Assembly (NCBI RefSeq): GCF_900128975.1
Contig: NZ_FQVC01000003.1
Coordinates: 62,001 to 126,000, forward strand
Direction: 5' to 3'
From: Devosia limi DSM 17137
GTDB taxonomy: Bacteria; Pseudomonadota; Alphaproteobacteria; Rhizobiales; Devosiaceae
Length of the DNA: 64,000 nt
Both the position numbers and the translations under genes were made by a program. How positions within the stretch are numbered: the first letter of the stretch is position 1; every line of letters starts with the position of its first letter. A model generated the notes under the pieces. The model was not told where the DNA came from, searched no databases, and saw only the letters and a program-made list of their open reading frames with translations. This document shows positions 28,332 to 39,503 of this stretch, one piece after another.

Positions 28332-29429
28332 ATGGGCGCCTATATTCTACGCCGTCTGCTGCTGATGATCCCGACCGTGCTGGGCATCATGGCCATCTCC
28401 TTTCTGGTGGTCCAGTTTGCTCCCGGCGGCCCGGTCGAACAGGCTTTGGCCAATATCAGCGGCCAGAACGCCTCCATTTCCGATCGCATTACCGGCAGCC
28501 AGGCCGGCGACTTTGCCGGCCAGCCTGGTCAGGGCGGCAATGGCGCCTCCTATCGGGGCTCGCGCGGCCTGTCGCCCGAGCTGGTCGAGCGCATCGAAAA
28601 GCAGTTCGGCTTCGACAAGCCCCCGCTTGAGCGCTTTGGCCTCATGCTGTGGAACTATGCCCGCTTCGATTTCGGCGAGAGCTTCTATCGTGACATATCG
28701 GTGATCGATCTGATCAAGGAGAAAATGCCGGTCTCCATCTCGCTGGGTTTGTGGATGACGCTGATCGCCTATGGCATCTCCATCCCGCTCGGCATTCGCA
28801 AGGCCATTTCCGATGGCTCGCGCTTCGATGTCTGGACCTCCACGGTCATCATCATCGGCTATGCCATTCCCGGATTCCTCATCGCCATTGCGCTGATCGT
28901 ATTGTTCGCCGGCGGCAGTTTCTGGTCGATCTTCCCGTTGCGCGGTCTCACCTCGCCCGGCTTTGACAGCTTCCCCTGGTATCGCCAGATCGCCGACTAC
29001 TTCTGGCACCTGGCCCTGCCGATCACCGCCATGGCGTTGGGCGCCTTCGCCACGACGACGCTTTTGACCAAGAATTCCTTCCTCGACGAAATCGGCAAGC
29101 AATATGTCGTCACCGCCCGCGCCAAGGGCCTCACCGAAAATCAGGTGCTTTACCGCCACGTCTTCCGCAACGCCATGATGCTGATCATTGCCAGCTTTCC
29201 CGGCGCCTTTGTCGGCGCCTTCTTCGGCGGCTCGCTGCTGATCGAAACCATTTTCTCGCTCGATGGCCTGGGCCTGCTCGGCTTCCAGTCGGTCGCCAAT
29301 CGCGATTATCCGGTGGTCTTTGCCACCCTCTATATCTTCTCGCTACTCGGCCTCGTCATCGCGCTGATTTCCGACCTCGCCTATATGTGGGTCGATCCGC
29401 GCATTGATTTCGAAAGCCGCCAGGTATGA
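28332..29429 (+). CDS. yejB: YejB-type ABC transporter permease
   Basis: A 365-residue membrane protein from the ATG at 28332 (GGAG five bases upstream; an in-frame start six codons earlier is unlikely). The start MGAYILRRLLLMIPTVLGIM and the binding-protein-dependent permease motif EIGKQYVVTARAKGLTENQV with the following HVFRNA are typical. A 50-residue Gly/Gln-rich periplasmic insert follows the first helix, as in YejB. With YejE it forms the channel for peptides such as microcin C-like compounds or peptidoglycan fragments. It opens the yejBEFA operon. Confidence 0.93.
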   Translation: MGAYILRRLLLMIPTVLGIMAISFLVVQFAPGGPVEQALANISGQNASISDRITGSQAGDFAGQPGQGGNGASYRGSRGLSPELVERIEKQFGFDKPPLERFGLMLWNYARFDFGESFYRDISVIDLIKEKMPVSISLGLWMTLIAYGISIPLGIRKAISDGSRFDVWTSTVIIIGYAIPGFLIAIALIVLFAGGSFWSIFPLRGLTSPGFDSFPWYRQIADYFWHLALPITAMALGAFATTTLLTKNSFLDEIGKQYVVTARAKGLTENQVLYRHVFRNAMMLIIASFPGAFVGAFFGGSLLIETIFSLDGLGLLGFQSVANRDYPVVFATLYIFSLLGLVIALISDLAYMWVDPRIDFESRQV

Positions 29430-30574
29430 GCGCGCACGCCCCCGATGCCGCCGCCGCCGAACCTGCTGCGCCACGCCGCGACTGGCTGTCGCCGATGAAT
29501 CGCCGCCGGCTGGAAAACTTCCGCCGCAACCGGCGCGGACATTGGTCCCTGTGGATCTTCCTCATACTCTTCGTCGTCACCCTGGGCGCCGAATTCATCG
29601 CCAATGACCGCCCCATCGTCGTCAGCTATCGTGGCGAACTGCTGTTCCCAGCCTTCAACGATTATCCCGAGGCCAAGTTTGGTGGCTTCCTCGCCACCAC
29701 CAATTTTCGCGACCCGTTCATCGCCGACGAAATCGCCGCCAATGGCTGGGCCATCTGGCCGCCGGTCCGCTTCAGCTACGACACCGTCGATGGCACCCTG
29801 CCCTATTCCGGCGCCGTGGCCCCCAGCTGGACCATGGACCGCGCCGAAATCTGCCAGAACTTCCCCATGGGCGTCGAAGACGTCGATTGCCACTGGGGCA
29901 ATTTCCACTGGCTGGGCACCGATGATCGCGGCCGCGACGTGCTGGCCCGCCTGATCTATGGCTTCCGCCTCTCGATCCTCTTTGGACTGGTGCTCACCAT
30001 CGCCTCCTCGGTCATCGGCGTCGCCGCCGGCGCGGTGCAGGGCTATTTCGGCGGCTGGACCGATCTGTTGTTCCAGCGCTTCATCGAGATCTGGACCTCC
30101 ATTCCCGCCCTCTATCTGCTGCTGATCATCTCCAGCGTCATCGCGCCCAGTTTCTGGGTCCTGCTGGGAATATTGCTGCTGTTTTCCTGGGTTGCGCTGG
30201 TGGGCATCGTGCGCGCCGAATTCCTGCGCGGCCGCAATTTCGAATATATCGCCGCAGCCCGCGCCCTCGGCGTGTCCAATGCCAAGATCATGTGGCGGCA
30301 CCTCCTGCCCAATGCCATGGTCGCCACCCTGACCTTCATGCCCTTCATCATGTCCGGTTCGGTCGCCACCCTGACCTCGCTGGATTTCCTCGGCTTCGGC
30401 CTGCCGCCCGGCTCACCCTCGCTGGGCGAATTGCTGGCCCAGGGCAAGAACAACCTCCAGGCCCCCTGGCTCGGCCTCACCGGCTTTTTCACCATCGCCA
30501 TCATGATGACCCTGCTGGTCTTCATCGGCGAAGCCGTCCGCGACGCCTTCGACCCGCGAAAGACCCTGGCATGA
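29426..30574 (+). CDS. yejE: YejE-type ABC transporter permease
   Basis: A 382-residue permease whose ATG overlaps the yejB TGA (ATGA). The N-terminal SPMNRRRLENFRRNRRGHWS and a large periplasmic loop (about residues 60-165, with GVEDVDCHWGNFHWLGTDDRG) are YejE features. The EAA motif region reads YIAAARALGVSNAKIMWRH. The next gene is separated by a 205-base repeat-rich spacer. Confidence 0.93.
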   Translation: MSAHAPDAAAAEPAAPRRDWLSPMNRRRLENFRRNRRGHWSLWIFLILFVVTLGAEFIANDRPIVVSYRGELLFPAFNDYPEAKFGGFLATTNFRDPFIADEIAANGWAIWPPVRFSYDTVDGTLPYSGAVAPSWTMDRAEICQNFPMGVEDVDCHWGNFHWLGTDDRGRDVLARLIYGFRLSILFGLVLTIASSVIGVAAGAVQGYFGGWTDLLFQRFIEIWTSIPALYLLLIISSVIAPSFWVLLGILLLFSWVALVGIVRAEFLRGRNFEYIAAARALGVSNAKIMWRHLLPNAMVATLTFMPFIMSGSVATLTSLDFLGFGLPPGSPSLGELLAQGKNNLQAPWLGLTGFFTIAIMMTLLVFIGEAVRDAFDPRKTLA

Positions 30575-30613
30575 GCCTCCTGACCGGCACCGCAATCCGC
30601 CAGCCCCGATCCG

Positions 30614-30745
30614 CTCCCTCCCCCTTGAGGGGAGGGCCGGGGTGGGGGTGCTGCGCTACCCCTCTGCCCCATGCCCACCATTCAGCCCAACCCGCCTTCA
30701 GCACCCCCACCCTAACCCTAACCCTCCCCTCAAGGGGGAGGGGAC
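30614..30745. repeat. Facing pair of R2 repeats between yejE and yejF
   Basis: A direct R2 copy (30614-30653) and an inverted copy (30699-30745) can pair along about 40 bases, making a large hairpin inside the operon message. The inverted copy contains ACCCTAACCCTAACCC, a chance telomere-like tandem. Confidence 0.65.
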
Positions 30746-30779
30746 CAGATCGCGGCCATGACCCGGATCGAGAAGTGGC

Positions 30780-32369
<1,590 letters not shown>

Positions 32370-32440
32370 TGCCCCTGTTGCGCCGGCTCCATTCCGCCTA
32401 GTCTGTCCGTCAAAACCGAAATCTGCCCTCGGAGTTCACC

Positions 32441-34291
32441 ATGAAATTCGCTGCCCTCCTCGCCGCTGGTTGCGTCCTTCTCGGCCTCGCGGCTCCCGCC
32501 ATGGCCCAGACGCCGACCGACACCTGGACCCATGCCTTCACCATGCAAGGGCAGCCCAAATACGGTCCCGACTACACCCATTTCGATTACGTCAATCCGG
32601 ATGCCCCCAAGACCGGCACCGTGCGCATGGGCGCCATGGGCGGCTTTGACACCTTCAATCCGATCCTGCCCAAAGGCGAGCCCGCTGGCGGCATCGGCCT
32701 GCTCTACGAAACCCTGATGACGCCATCTCTGGATGAGCCCAATACCTATTACGGGCTGCTGGCCGAAAGCCTCAAGATCGCGCCGGACTATGGCTCGGTC
32801 ATCTTCCGGATCGACCCCGCCGCCCGATGGAACGATGGCGTGCCGGTATCGGCCGAAGATGTCGTCTGGTCCTTCACCAAGCTCACCGAGCTCAATCCCG
32901 ACCGCAAGCAATACTATATCAACGTCACCAGGGCCGAGGTCACCGCCCCCGGCGAAGTGACCTTCACCTTCGACCAGACCGGCAATCGCGAACTGCCGCT
33001 GATCCTGGGGCAATTGATTGTACTGCCCCAGCATTGGTGGGAAGGCACCGACGCCGCCGGCAAGCCGCGCGACATTGCCAATTCCACGCTTGAGCCGCCT
33101 TTGGGCTCGGGCCCCTACGAGCTGACCAACTTCGATGCCGGCCGCACCTTGACCTTTTCGCGCGTCCCCGATTACTGGGGCCTCAACCAACCCACCCAGG
33201 TCGGCACCAACAATTTCGACACCTACAAGATCGAGTATTTCCTCGACCTGACGGTGCAGTTCGAAGCCTTCAAGGGCGACCAGTTCGATTGGTGGTGGGA
33301 GAATACCGCACGCCGCTGGGCCACCGGCTTCGATTTCCCCGCCGTCAAGGAAGGTCGCATCGTCCTCGAGCTCTTCCCGCAGGACTATAATGGCAATGGC
33401 ATCGGGCTGGGCTTCGTCCCCAATCTGCGCCGGGAAAAGTTCCAGGACCAGCGCGTCCGCGAAGCGCTCAACTACGCCTTTGATTTCGAGGAGCTGAGCA
33501 AGACCCTGTTCTTCGGTCAATATGCGCGCATCGACAGCTATTATTTCGGCCTGCCCTTCCGCTCCTCCGGCCTGCCGGAAGGCGAGGAACTGGAAATACT
33601 CACCTCGATCAAGGATCTGCTCCCCGAACGGGTTTTCACCACGCCCTATACCAATCCGGTCAGCGGCACACCGCAGAAGCTGCGCGCCAACCTGCGCACT
33701 GCGCTCGGCCTCCTCACCGAGGCCGGCTACAGTCTCGATGGCAACCGCCTCGTCGATGCCAATGGCCAGCAGCTGGCCTTCGAGATCCTGCTCAATGGCC
33801 CCACCATCGAGCCGGTGGCGCAGAACCTGGTCACCAATCTCGCCCAGATCGGCGTCGCAGCTACCCTGCGCACCGTCGACAGCCCGCAATATATCAACCG
33901 CCTGCGCTCGTTCGACTACGACGTGATCTATACCGGCTGGACCCAGTCCTTCTCGCTCGGCAACGAGCAGCGCTTCTTCTTTGGCTCATCCACCGCCAAT
34001 GAACAGGGCTCCCAGAACTATGCCGGGATCGCCGATCCGGGCGTCGATGCCTTGATCGACAAGCTGGTCTTGGCCGATGACCGCACCACCCAGGAAGCCA
34101 TCAGCCGGGCACTCGACCGGGTCCTGCTGGCCCACCACTTCATCGTTCCCAGCTATTCCCTCCGCAATTCACGCATTGCCCGCTGGGATCGTTTCAGCCA
34201 CCCCGATCCCCTCCCCGAATTCTCCAGCGCCTTTCCTACCATCTGGTGGTGGGACGAAGCCAAGGCCACCAAAACCGGCGGCGCCAGCTAG
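32441..34291 (+). CDS. yejA: YejA-type periplasmic oligopeptide-binding protein
   Basis: A 616-residue family-5 solute-binding protein with a signal peptide ending in AAPAMAQ. It has the SBP_bac_5 stretch DVVWSFTKLTELNPD and the paired FQDQRVREALNYAFDFE motif. The start has GGAG six bases upstream. It is the last gene of the yejBEFA set and delivers peptides to the YejBEF importer. Confidence 0.93.
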   Translation: MKFAALLAAGCVLLGLAAPAMAQTPTDTWTHAFTMQGQPKYGPDYTHFDYVNPDAPKTGTVRMGAMGGFDTFNPILPKGEPAGGIGLLYETLMTPSLDEPNTYYGLLAESLKIAPDYGSVIFRIDPAARWNDGVPVSAEDVVWSFTKLTELNPDRKQYYINVTRAEVTAPGEVTFTFDQTGNRELPLILGQLIVLPQHWWEGTDAAGKPRDIANSTLEPPLGSGPYELTNFDAGRTLTFSRVPDYWGLNQPTQVGTNNFDTYKIEYFLDLTVQFEAFKGDQFDWWWENTARRWATGFDFPAVKEGRIVLELFPQDYNGNGIGLGFVPNLRREKFQDQRVREALNYAFDFEELSKTLFFGQYARIDSYYFGLPFRSSGLPEGEELEILTSIKDLLPERVFTTPYTNPVSGTPQKLRANLRTALGLLTEAGYSLDGNRLVDANGQQLAFEILLNGPTIEPVAQNLVTNLAQIGVAATLRTVDSPQYINRLRSFDYDVIYTGWTQSFSLGNEQRFFFGSSTANEQGSQNYAGIADPGVDALIDKLVLADDRTTQEAISRALDRVLLAHHFIVPSYSLRNSRIARWDRFSHPDPLPEFSSAFPTIWWWDEAKATKTGGAS

Positions 34292-34323
34292 CCGCCGTCT
34301 GGGATCGCAGCAATCAACCCGGA

Positions 34324-34350
34324 GTCATTCCCGCGCAGGCGGGAATCTCC
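34324..34350. repeat. CATTCCCGC palindromic repeat
   Basis: ATTCCCGC-GCAG-GCGGGAAT hairpin between yejA and the DUF1223 gene. It may end yejA transcription; no T-run follows. Confidence 0.5.
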
Positions 34351-34432
34351 TTGCCGCGCACAAACCCTGTAACCATCCCGGGCTTCCCCGCGAATATCTC
34401 CCCGAGACCGTTCAGTCCCGCGGAGAACCACC

Positions 34433-35131
34433 ATGACCCGAACCTCAACCATGCTGTCCGGCATCGTCCTGGCCCTGACCGCCGCCGGCATCGCCCCCGC
34501 CCTTGCCGGCCCCACCCCTCCCGTGGTGATCGAGCTGTTCACCAGCCAGGGCTGTTCGTCCTGCCCGCCCGCCAATGCCAATCTGATCACGCTGAGCCAG
34601 CGCCCCGATGTGCTGGTGCTGAGTTTTTCGGTGACCTATTGGGACCGGCTGGGCTGGAAAGACACATTCGGCAAGCCCGAATTCACTGACCGGCAGGTGG
34701 TCTATGAACCCGCCCTCAACCAGTTCGGCCCCTATACCCCGCAAATGGTGGTCAATGGCCGCGCGACCGTGGTCGGCAACCGGCTCGACGCAATCGATGC
34801 CCTGATCGCCAGCACGGCTCCACTGGATGGGCCCGCGCTCGATCTCGGCACCGCCATGCTGACCATCGGCACCGGCACGGCCCCGGCCAATGGCGCCGAT
34901 ATCTGGCGCGTCACCTATGATCCCAATGTTGTCGAAGTGCCCATTGCCCGCGGCGAGAATACCGGCAGCACCCTGGCCCATACCCATGTCGTGCACACGC
35001 TGGAAAATCTGGGCACCTGGACCGGCGCCATGCTCGACCTGCCCCTGGGCCCGGCAGCGCAGGGCCTGCGCACGGCGATCCTGCTACAGGGCCGCAATGG
35101 CGGCCCCATCCTGTCGGCGACGACGAATTGA
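34433..35131 (+). CDS. DUF1223 secreted thioredoxin-like protein
   Basis: A 232-residue protein with a signal peptide (cleavage near ALAGP) and an N-terminal thioredoxin-like domain containing the redox pair CSSC in FTSQGCSSCPPANAN. The stretch FSVTYWDRLGWKDTFGKPEFTDRQ is typical of DUF1223. Function is unknown; the CxxC and the fold suggest disulphide chemistry in the periplasm. The ATG follows CGGAGAACCACC. It is convergent with tamB, only four bases apart. Confidence 0.85.
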   Translation: MTRTSTMLSGIVLALTAAGIAPALAGPTPPVVIELFTSQGCSSCPPANANLITLSQRPDVLVLSFSVTYWDRLGWKDTFGKPEFTDRQVVYEPALNQFGPYTPQMVVNGRATVVGNRLDAIDALIASTAPLDGPALDLGTAMLTIGTGTAPANGADIWRVTYDPNVVEVPIARGENTGSTLAHTHVVHTLENLGTWTGAMLDLPLGPAAQGLRTAILLQGRNGGPILSATTN

Positions 35132-35135
35132 GCCG

Positions 35136-38100
35136 CTAGTAATCCCGTTCGTAGAACACGCCGAGACTGGAATTACCGTCCTGCCCGGCCGCCCCGGTGA
35201 TCTTGAGATCATTGGTCACGTCGAGATTGATCGTCACCTTGCTCTGGCCATTGCCGCCGGCGGTGACGCCCAGATAGATATTGTCGCTGAGATAGGTGCC
35301 GGCCTGCACCGCCACATTGCCCTGCGCATCGGTGACGATGTCGAGGTCATCGAGCCCGATGGCACCGCGCAGGCTGTCCATCAGCGAGCCATTGCCGCCA
35401 CCGCCCACCAGTTCTGCCGCCGCCGCTGCGAGCCGCGCCAATTGCAGCGGCGTCAATTCGTTCATCGAGCGATTGAAGATCAACCGCGCCAGCACTTCGT
35501 CCTGCGGCAGCGGCGGATTGGAGGTGAAGTTCACATCGATATTGGAGGCGCGGCCCGACACCGTCACGAACACGGTGATGCCTTCGCCTTCGGTGCGCGC
35601 CACGAAATTGAGTCGGGGATCGAGATCGCCGACCAGCGTCACCTCGCCGCTTTCAAAGGTGATGCGCTGCCCCAGGATCGAGAGCCGGCCACGATTGAGC
35701 GAGAACCCCCCCACCGGCTGGATATCGTTCAGCGGACCGAGCAGCCGCACCGAGCCCCCCACTTCTGCATCCAGCCCACGGCCACGAATGAAGATCTGGT
35801 TGGGCGCATTGACCATCACATCGAGGATCACGCCCGCCGGGCGGCTCTGCGGGATCGGCGCGCCGGTACGATCATCGACCTGCGCCCGCACCAGCGTTTG
35901 CACTACGGGCCGCGACGGCTTGATATGGTCGACATCGATCAGCGTGGCGCCACCGGCTAGGTTTTCCGGCACGGTGATATTGGCCTCCTGCACCAGCACT
36001 GTGCCCGACAGCAGCGGATTGGCCGTCAGGTTGCCGGTCAGCGCCAGATTGCCCGAGACCGTCGCCACAAACAGCGCACCATCGGCATAGCGCGCCGAAT
36101 TGAGCGCCACCTGCAGATTGGCGGGGAAGCCATTGGTCAGCCCGATTGAGCCGGTGGCCGAAACCGAGCCGCCCGTCGACAGGCCGGCCGAAAGGCTCTC
36201 GATCACCACGCGGGTGCTGTCGAGCCGCGCACGGCCGGTAATATTCTGCAGCCGCAGATTGAGGATCGGGTCGACATAACCAGCCCCGCTCGTCGCTACC
36301 GTGCCGCTGAACTGCGGCGCGTTGATGCTGCCGCTGACGCGCGCATCGAGCTGCACGGTGCCGCCGAACTGGCCGCCCCGATCAGCCACGAACTGATTGG
36401 CCAGCGCCAGGGGTGCCGAACCATTGAGGCTGACATTAAGCCCGTTGCCAGACAGAGGTACCGTGCCGGAACCGGTCACCCGCAGACCCTGCGCCCCAGA
36501 GGCCGAAACCGAAGCCAGCGTCACCACATTATTGGCAAAGGTGCCATTGGCCGCCACCGTCAGTGGCGCAATGCCGAACGGGGCAATCGCCGTCGCATTG
36601 ATCCCCGCACCACGCGCGTCGAACGCCACCCGCGGCGCGCCCCGCGCCCCGCTGACGGTCGCGGTGCCATCAATCGTACCAGCCAGACCCAGGTCAGGCA
36701 TGATCGCATTGGCGATCGACAGCGGCAGCGCCCGGACATCAAGCCGCACATTCAGCGCCTCGCCCGCCGTGCCCGTCGCAGTAATGCTGCCCGATCCGAC
36801 ATCGAAGCGCAGCGCATCCAGCGACACATCCGAACCACTGACCGTCAGCACCGTCGGCTGCGCCAGTCGCGCCGTCAGCGTGCCCTGTTGCAGCAGCACC
36901 CGGTCCAGCGCCAGCCGATAGCCCTTGTCGATCGGCGTCAGCGAACCGGCCAGGTCCAGATCGGTCCCCGTCGCCAGCCGCGCCTGGGCGTCGAATGCTG
37001 TCGTATCGCCGGTCTGCGTCGCCTTGGCATTGAGCGTATTGATGACCACGCCGGCCGCCGCCACATCGCTGGCATTGGCCGAGCCATTGATGACCGGCAC
37101 GCCAAACAGATCGCTGATCGTCGCATTGATATCGGCCGCACCAACCCGGATGTCGCTGACCGTCAGGCCCTTGACGTCGCCGCGCAGCGTCGCACCCTGC
37201 TTGCCATCGAGCGGCGTCAGCGTCAGCGCTGCATTGACCGAACCCTGCGCATCCAGCAGCGCCAGCGCCGCCGCAACCGACACGTCGGGCGAAACCATTT
37301 CCAGCGAACCGTCCATCAGCCCGGTGGTGACATTGCGCGTCACCCCGCCGGTGATCCGCGTGCCCGCCGCCTGGAAGTCAATATCGCTCACCACCTGCTG
37401 TTCCGGCGTGACGATAAGGCCGGCCGCCAGAGAGGTGCGATAGCCATCAAGGCTTCCCTCGCCGGCAATGCTGCCATTGAGCGAGCCGGCATTGTACTGC
37501 CCGGTAAAGCCGATCTGGCCATCGCGCAACGCCCGATCTGCCAGCTTGCCGCTCGGCACCTTGGCGGTCAGATTCAGATTGATGACGTCTTCGACGCCCT
37601 TGGCCGTGCCCACCACCGCCAGCGCGCCGCTGGCCTGGTCCGACAGCAGGGCCAGATCGGCCAGATTGAGATTAAAGGTGAAGTCGGCTTCGGCACTGGA
37701 ATAGGTGCCATTGGCCAGGAGCTGCACCTGCTGGTTTTCGATGCGGAACTGGTCCGCCTTGAGCCCGTCCTCGGTGCGCGCCACCAGGCCCGATAGCTGC
37801 ACAGTCCCCTCCAGCAGCCGATCCGCAGTTTCCTCGCCGATGGAAAGATTGGTGCCCGTGCCGTCCAGCGTCAGGCTGAACCCGCCCGAAAGCGGCATGA
37901 TCGAGCCCGATGCCTTGAGCGACAGCGCCCCATCCAGCTGGCGCCCGGCGATGTCCGAGAACGGCGCGATGCTGCTGGTTTCCAGCGCGATATCGCCATT
38001 GAAATCCAGGCCATCGAGCTGCCCGTTCATCACCGCCGTCAGCGCCTTGCCGACCACGCGCAATTCCGCCAGCTGTACCGGCTCACCCGCATTCCACAGG

Positions 38101-39503
38101 CCCGCAATGCCAAAGCCGATACTGTCACCCAGCGCCGCTTCCACTTCCGGGGCCGCCGAAATGCCGGCCACCGTGCCGTCGCCGTTGAACGTTACCCGCC
38201 GCGTTGCCGGATCGGACAGATTGGCCGCCACGCCGCCAACGCTCAGCGCCACGCTATCGGCGGCAAAGCCCGTGGTTTCGAGCTGGCTGATGGCCAGGTT
38301 GGACGTCCAGTTTTCCGAATTCTCGGCCCCGAAATCGATCGACAGCTGCGCCGAACCAACCCGTGTCGCGTTCCCCGGCACCGGCAGCGTCACCGCCTCA
38401 CCGGCGGGATCGGCAATCACCGCATCCAGCGTCAGCTGACGCAGGAAATTGTCCGGCGTCGTCTCGGCCGCCGCTTCCAGCGACAGCTGGCCGCCTGTCA
38501 CCCGCAGCCCGCTGATCGACACCCCGCCGCCATTGCGCACCAGCGCATTGGCCGACAGCGCCGTCTCGGCGCCAAAGAATTTGCGATACTGCTCCGCCAT
38601 CAGGATCGACAGCGGCCCGCGCAGGTCGGCCGCCACCGAAAAGCCCTCGGCCACCTGGTTGATTGTCGCCACGCCCGCCAGCGCCACCTGGCCATTGGCC
38701 TTGAGCTCCAGCTCGGTGCGCAGATCGGCAACCGGTCCGCTGCCTGCCAGCGTCAGCTCCACGGCCGGACGGCCCTCGATATTGAGCAGATTGGCGATAA
38801 CGCCATTTTCGGGCTCGACCAGCGTCAGGCCGAGATCGATGGTATTGCCTTCGCGCTGATAATTCAGATTGAGGTCCAGCGTGCCCCCGGGGCCATCGAG
38901 GCGCACGATATTGAGCTGGGTGACAAGATTGCCCCCCTCCAGCCGGAACGAGCCATTGAGCGAGATCGCCGAGCCCAGCCCGAACACGTCCTCGCCGAAA
39001 TTGACCTGTGGCACCGCGATTTCGTCGACGATGATCGCCACCGGAAATTCGGGAATGCTGAAGCCACCCGCTTCTGGCGAGGGCAGGTCCGGCTGGTCGC
39101 TGGGAACCGCATTGCGGATGTAATCGATGCTGTCGGCGCGCAGCGAGCGCACCTGCAACCGGCCCAGGAACAGCGCCGCCTGGTTCCAGTCCAGCACTGC
39201 ATTATTGACCCGCAGCCAGACGCCCTCGGCGTCCGAAATGGTGATCTGGCGGATCGAAACTTCCGAGCCCAGCACGCCATCGATATTGGAGAGGCGGATC
39301 TGCCGCTCTGGCGTCGACAGGCGGTCCTGCACGAAACTCGTCAGCCAGTCCTTGTCCTCGTCGCTGCTCTGCCCGGTTGCGGCTTCCGCCTGCGCCTGGT
39401 CCTGTCCCTGCACCACCATGGCGGGCACGATGATGGCCAGCGCCAGCAACGCAATGATGACGGCGACGAAGCGGCGCGGCAGTGAGACGAGGCGGGCGAT
39501 CAA
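35136..39503 (-). CDS. tamB: Translocation and assembly module subunit TamB
   Basis: A 1455-residue protein with a single N-terminal membrane anchor (FVAVIIALLALAIIVPAMVV) and a very long repetitive beta-strand body ending in the conserved DUF490 C-terminus (RLIFNRSMNELTPLQLARLA, YLSDNIYLGVTAGGNGQSKV). TamB spans the periplasm and works with TamA in outer-membrane protein insertion and lipid transport. The start is a TTG (39501-39503) overlapping the tamA TGA by four bases (TTGA), showing tight translational coupling. Confidence 0.94.
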   Translation of the reverse strand: MIARLVSLPRRFVAVIIALLALAIIVPAMVVQGQDQAQAEAATGQSSDEDKDWLTSFVQDRLSTPERQIRLSNIDGVLGSEVSIRQITISDAEGVWLRVNNAVLDWNQAALFLGRLQVRSLRADSIDYIRNAVPSDQPDLPSPEAGGFSIPEFPVAIIVDEIAVPQVNFGEDVFGLGSAISLNGSFRLEGGNLVTQLNIVRLDGPGGTLDLNLNYQREGNTIDLGLTLVEPENGVIANLLNIEGRPAVELTLAGSGPVADLRTELELKANGQVALAGVATINQVAEGFSVAADLRGPLSILMAEQYRKFFGAETALSANALVRNGGGVSISGLRVTGGQLSLEAAAETTPDNFLRQLTLDAVIADPAGEAVTLPVPGNATRVGSAQLSIDFGAENSENWTSNLAISQLETTGFAADSVALSVGGVAANLSDPATRRVTFNGDGTVAGISAAPEVEAALGDSIGFGIAGLWNAGEPVQLAELRVVGKALTAVMNGQLDGLDFNGDIALETSSIAPFSDIAGRQLDGALSLKASGSIMPLSGGFSLTLDGTGTNLSIGEETADRLLEGTVQLSGLVARTEDGLKADQFRIENQQVQLLANGTYSSAEADFTFNLNLADLALLSDQASGALAVVGTAKGVEDVINLNLTAKVPSGKLADRALRDGQIGFTGQYNAGSLNGSIAGEGSLDGYRTSLAAGLIVTPEQQVVSDIDFQAAGTRITGGVTRNVTTGLMDGSLEMVSPDVSVAAALALLDAQGSVNAALTLTPLDGKQGATLRGDVKGLTVSDIRVGAADINATISDLFGVPVINGSANASDVAAAGVVINTLNAKATQTGDTTAFDAQARLATGTDLDLAGSLTPIDKGYRLALDRVLLQQGTLTARLAQPTVLTVSGSDVSLDALRFDVGSGSITATGTAGEALNVRLDVRALPLSIANAIMPDLGLAGTIDGTATVSGARGAPRVAFDARGAGINATAIAPFGIAPLTVAANGTFANNVVTLASVSASGAQGLRVTGSGTVPLSGNGLNVSLNGSAPLALANQFVADRGGQFGGTVQLDARVSGSINAPQFSGTVATSGAGYVDPILNLRLQNITGRARLDSTRVVIESLSAGLSTGGSVSATGSIGLTNGFPANLQVALNSARYADGALFVATVSGNLALTGNLTANPLLSGTVLVQEANITVPENLAGGATLIDVDHIKPSRPVVQTLVRAQVDDRTGAPIPQSRPAGVILDVMVNAPNQIFIRGRGLDAEVGGSVRLLGPLNDIQPVGGFSLNRGRLSILGQRITFESGEVTLVGDLDPRLNFVARTEGEGITVFVTVSGRASNIDVNFTSNPPLPQDEVLARLIFNRSMNELTPLQLARLAAAAAELVGGGGNGSLMDSLRGAIGLDDLDIVTDAQGNVAVQAGTYLSDNIYLGVTAGGNGQSKVTINLDVTNDLKITGAAGQDGNSSLGVFYERDY

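Noticed and set aside
30705-30735. Telomere-like CCCTAACCCTAACCC tandem
   Set aside because: It lies within an inverted R2 repeat whose normal form is CACCCTGGCCCTCCCC, so the short tandem is best explained by drift in that repeat.
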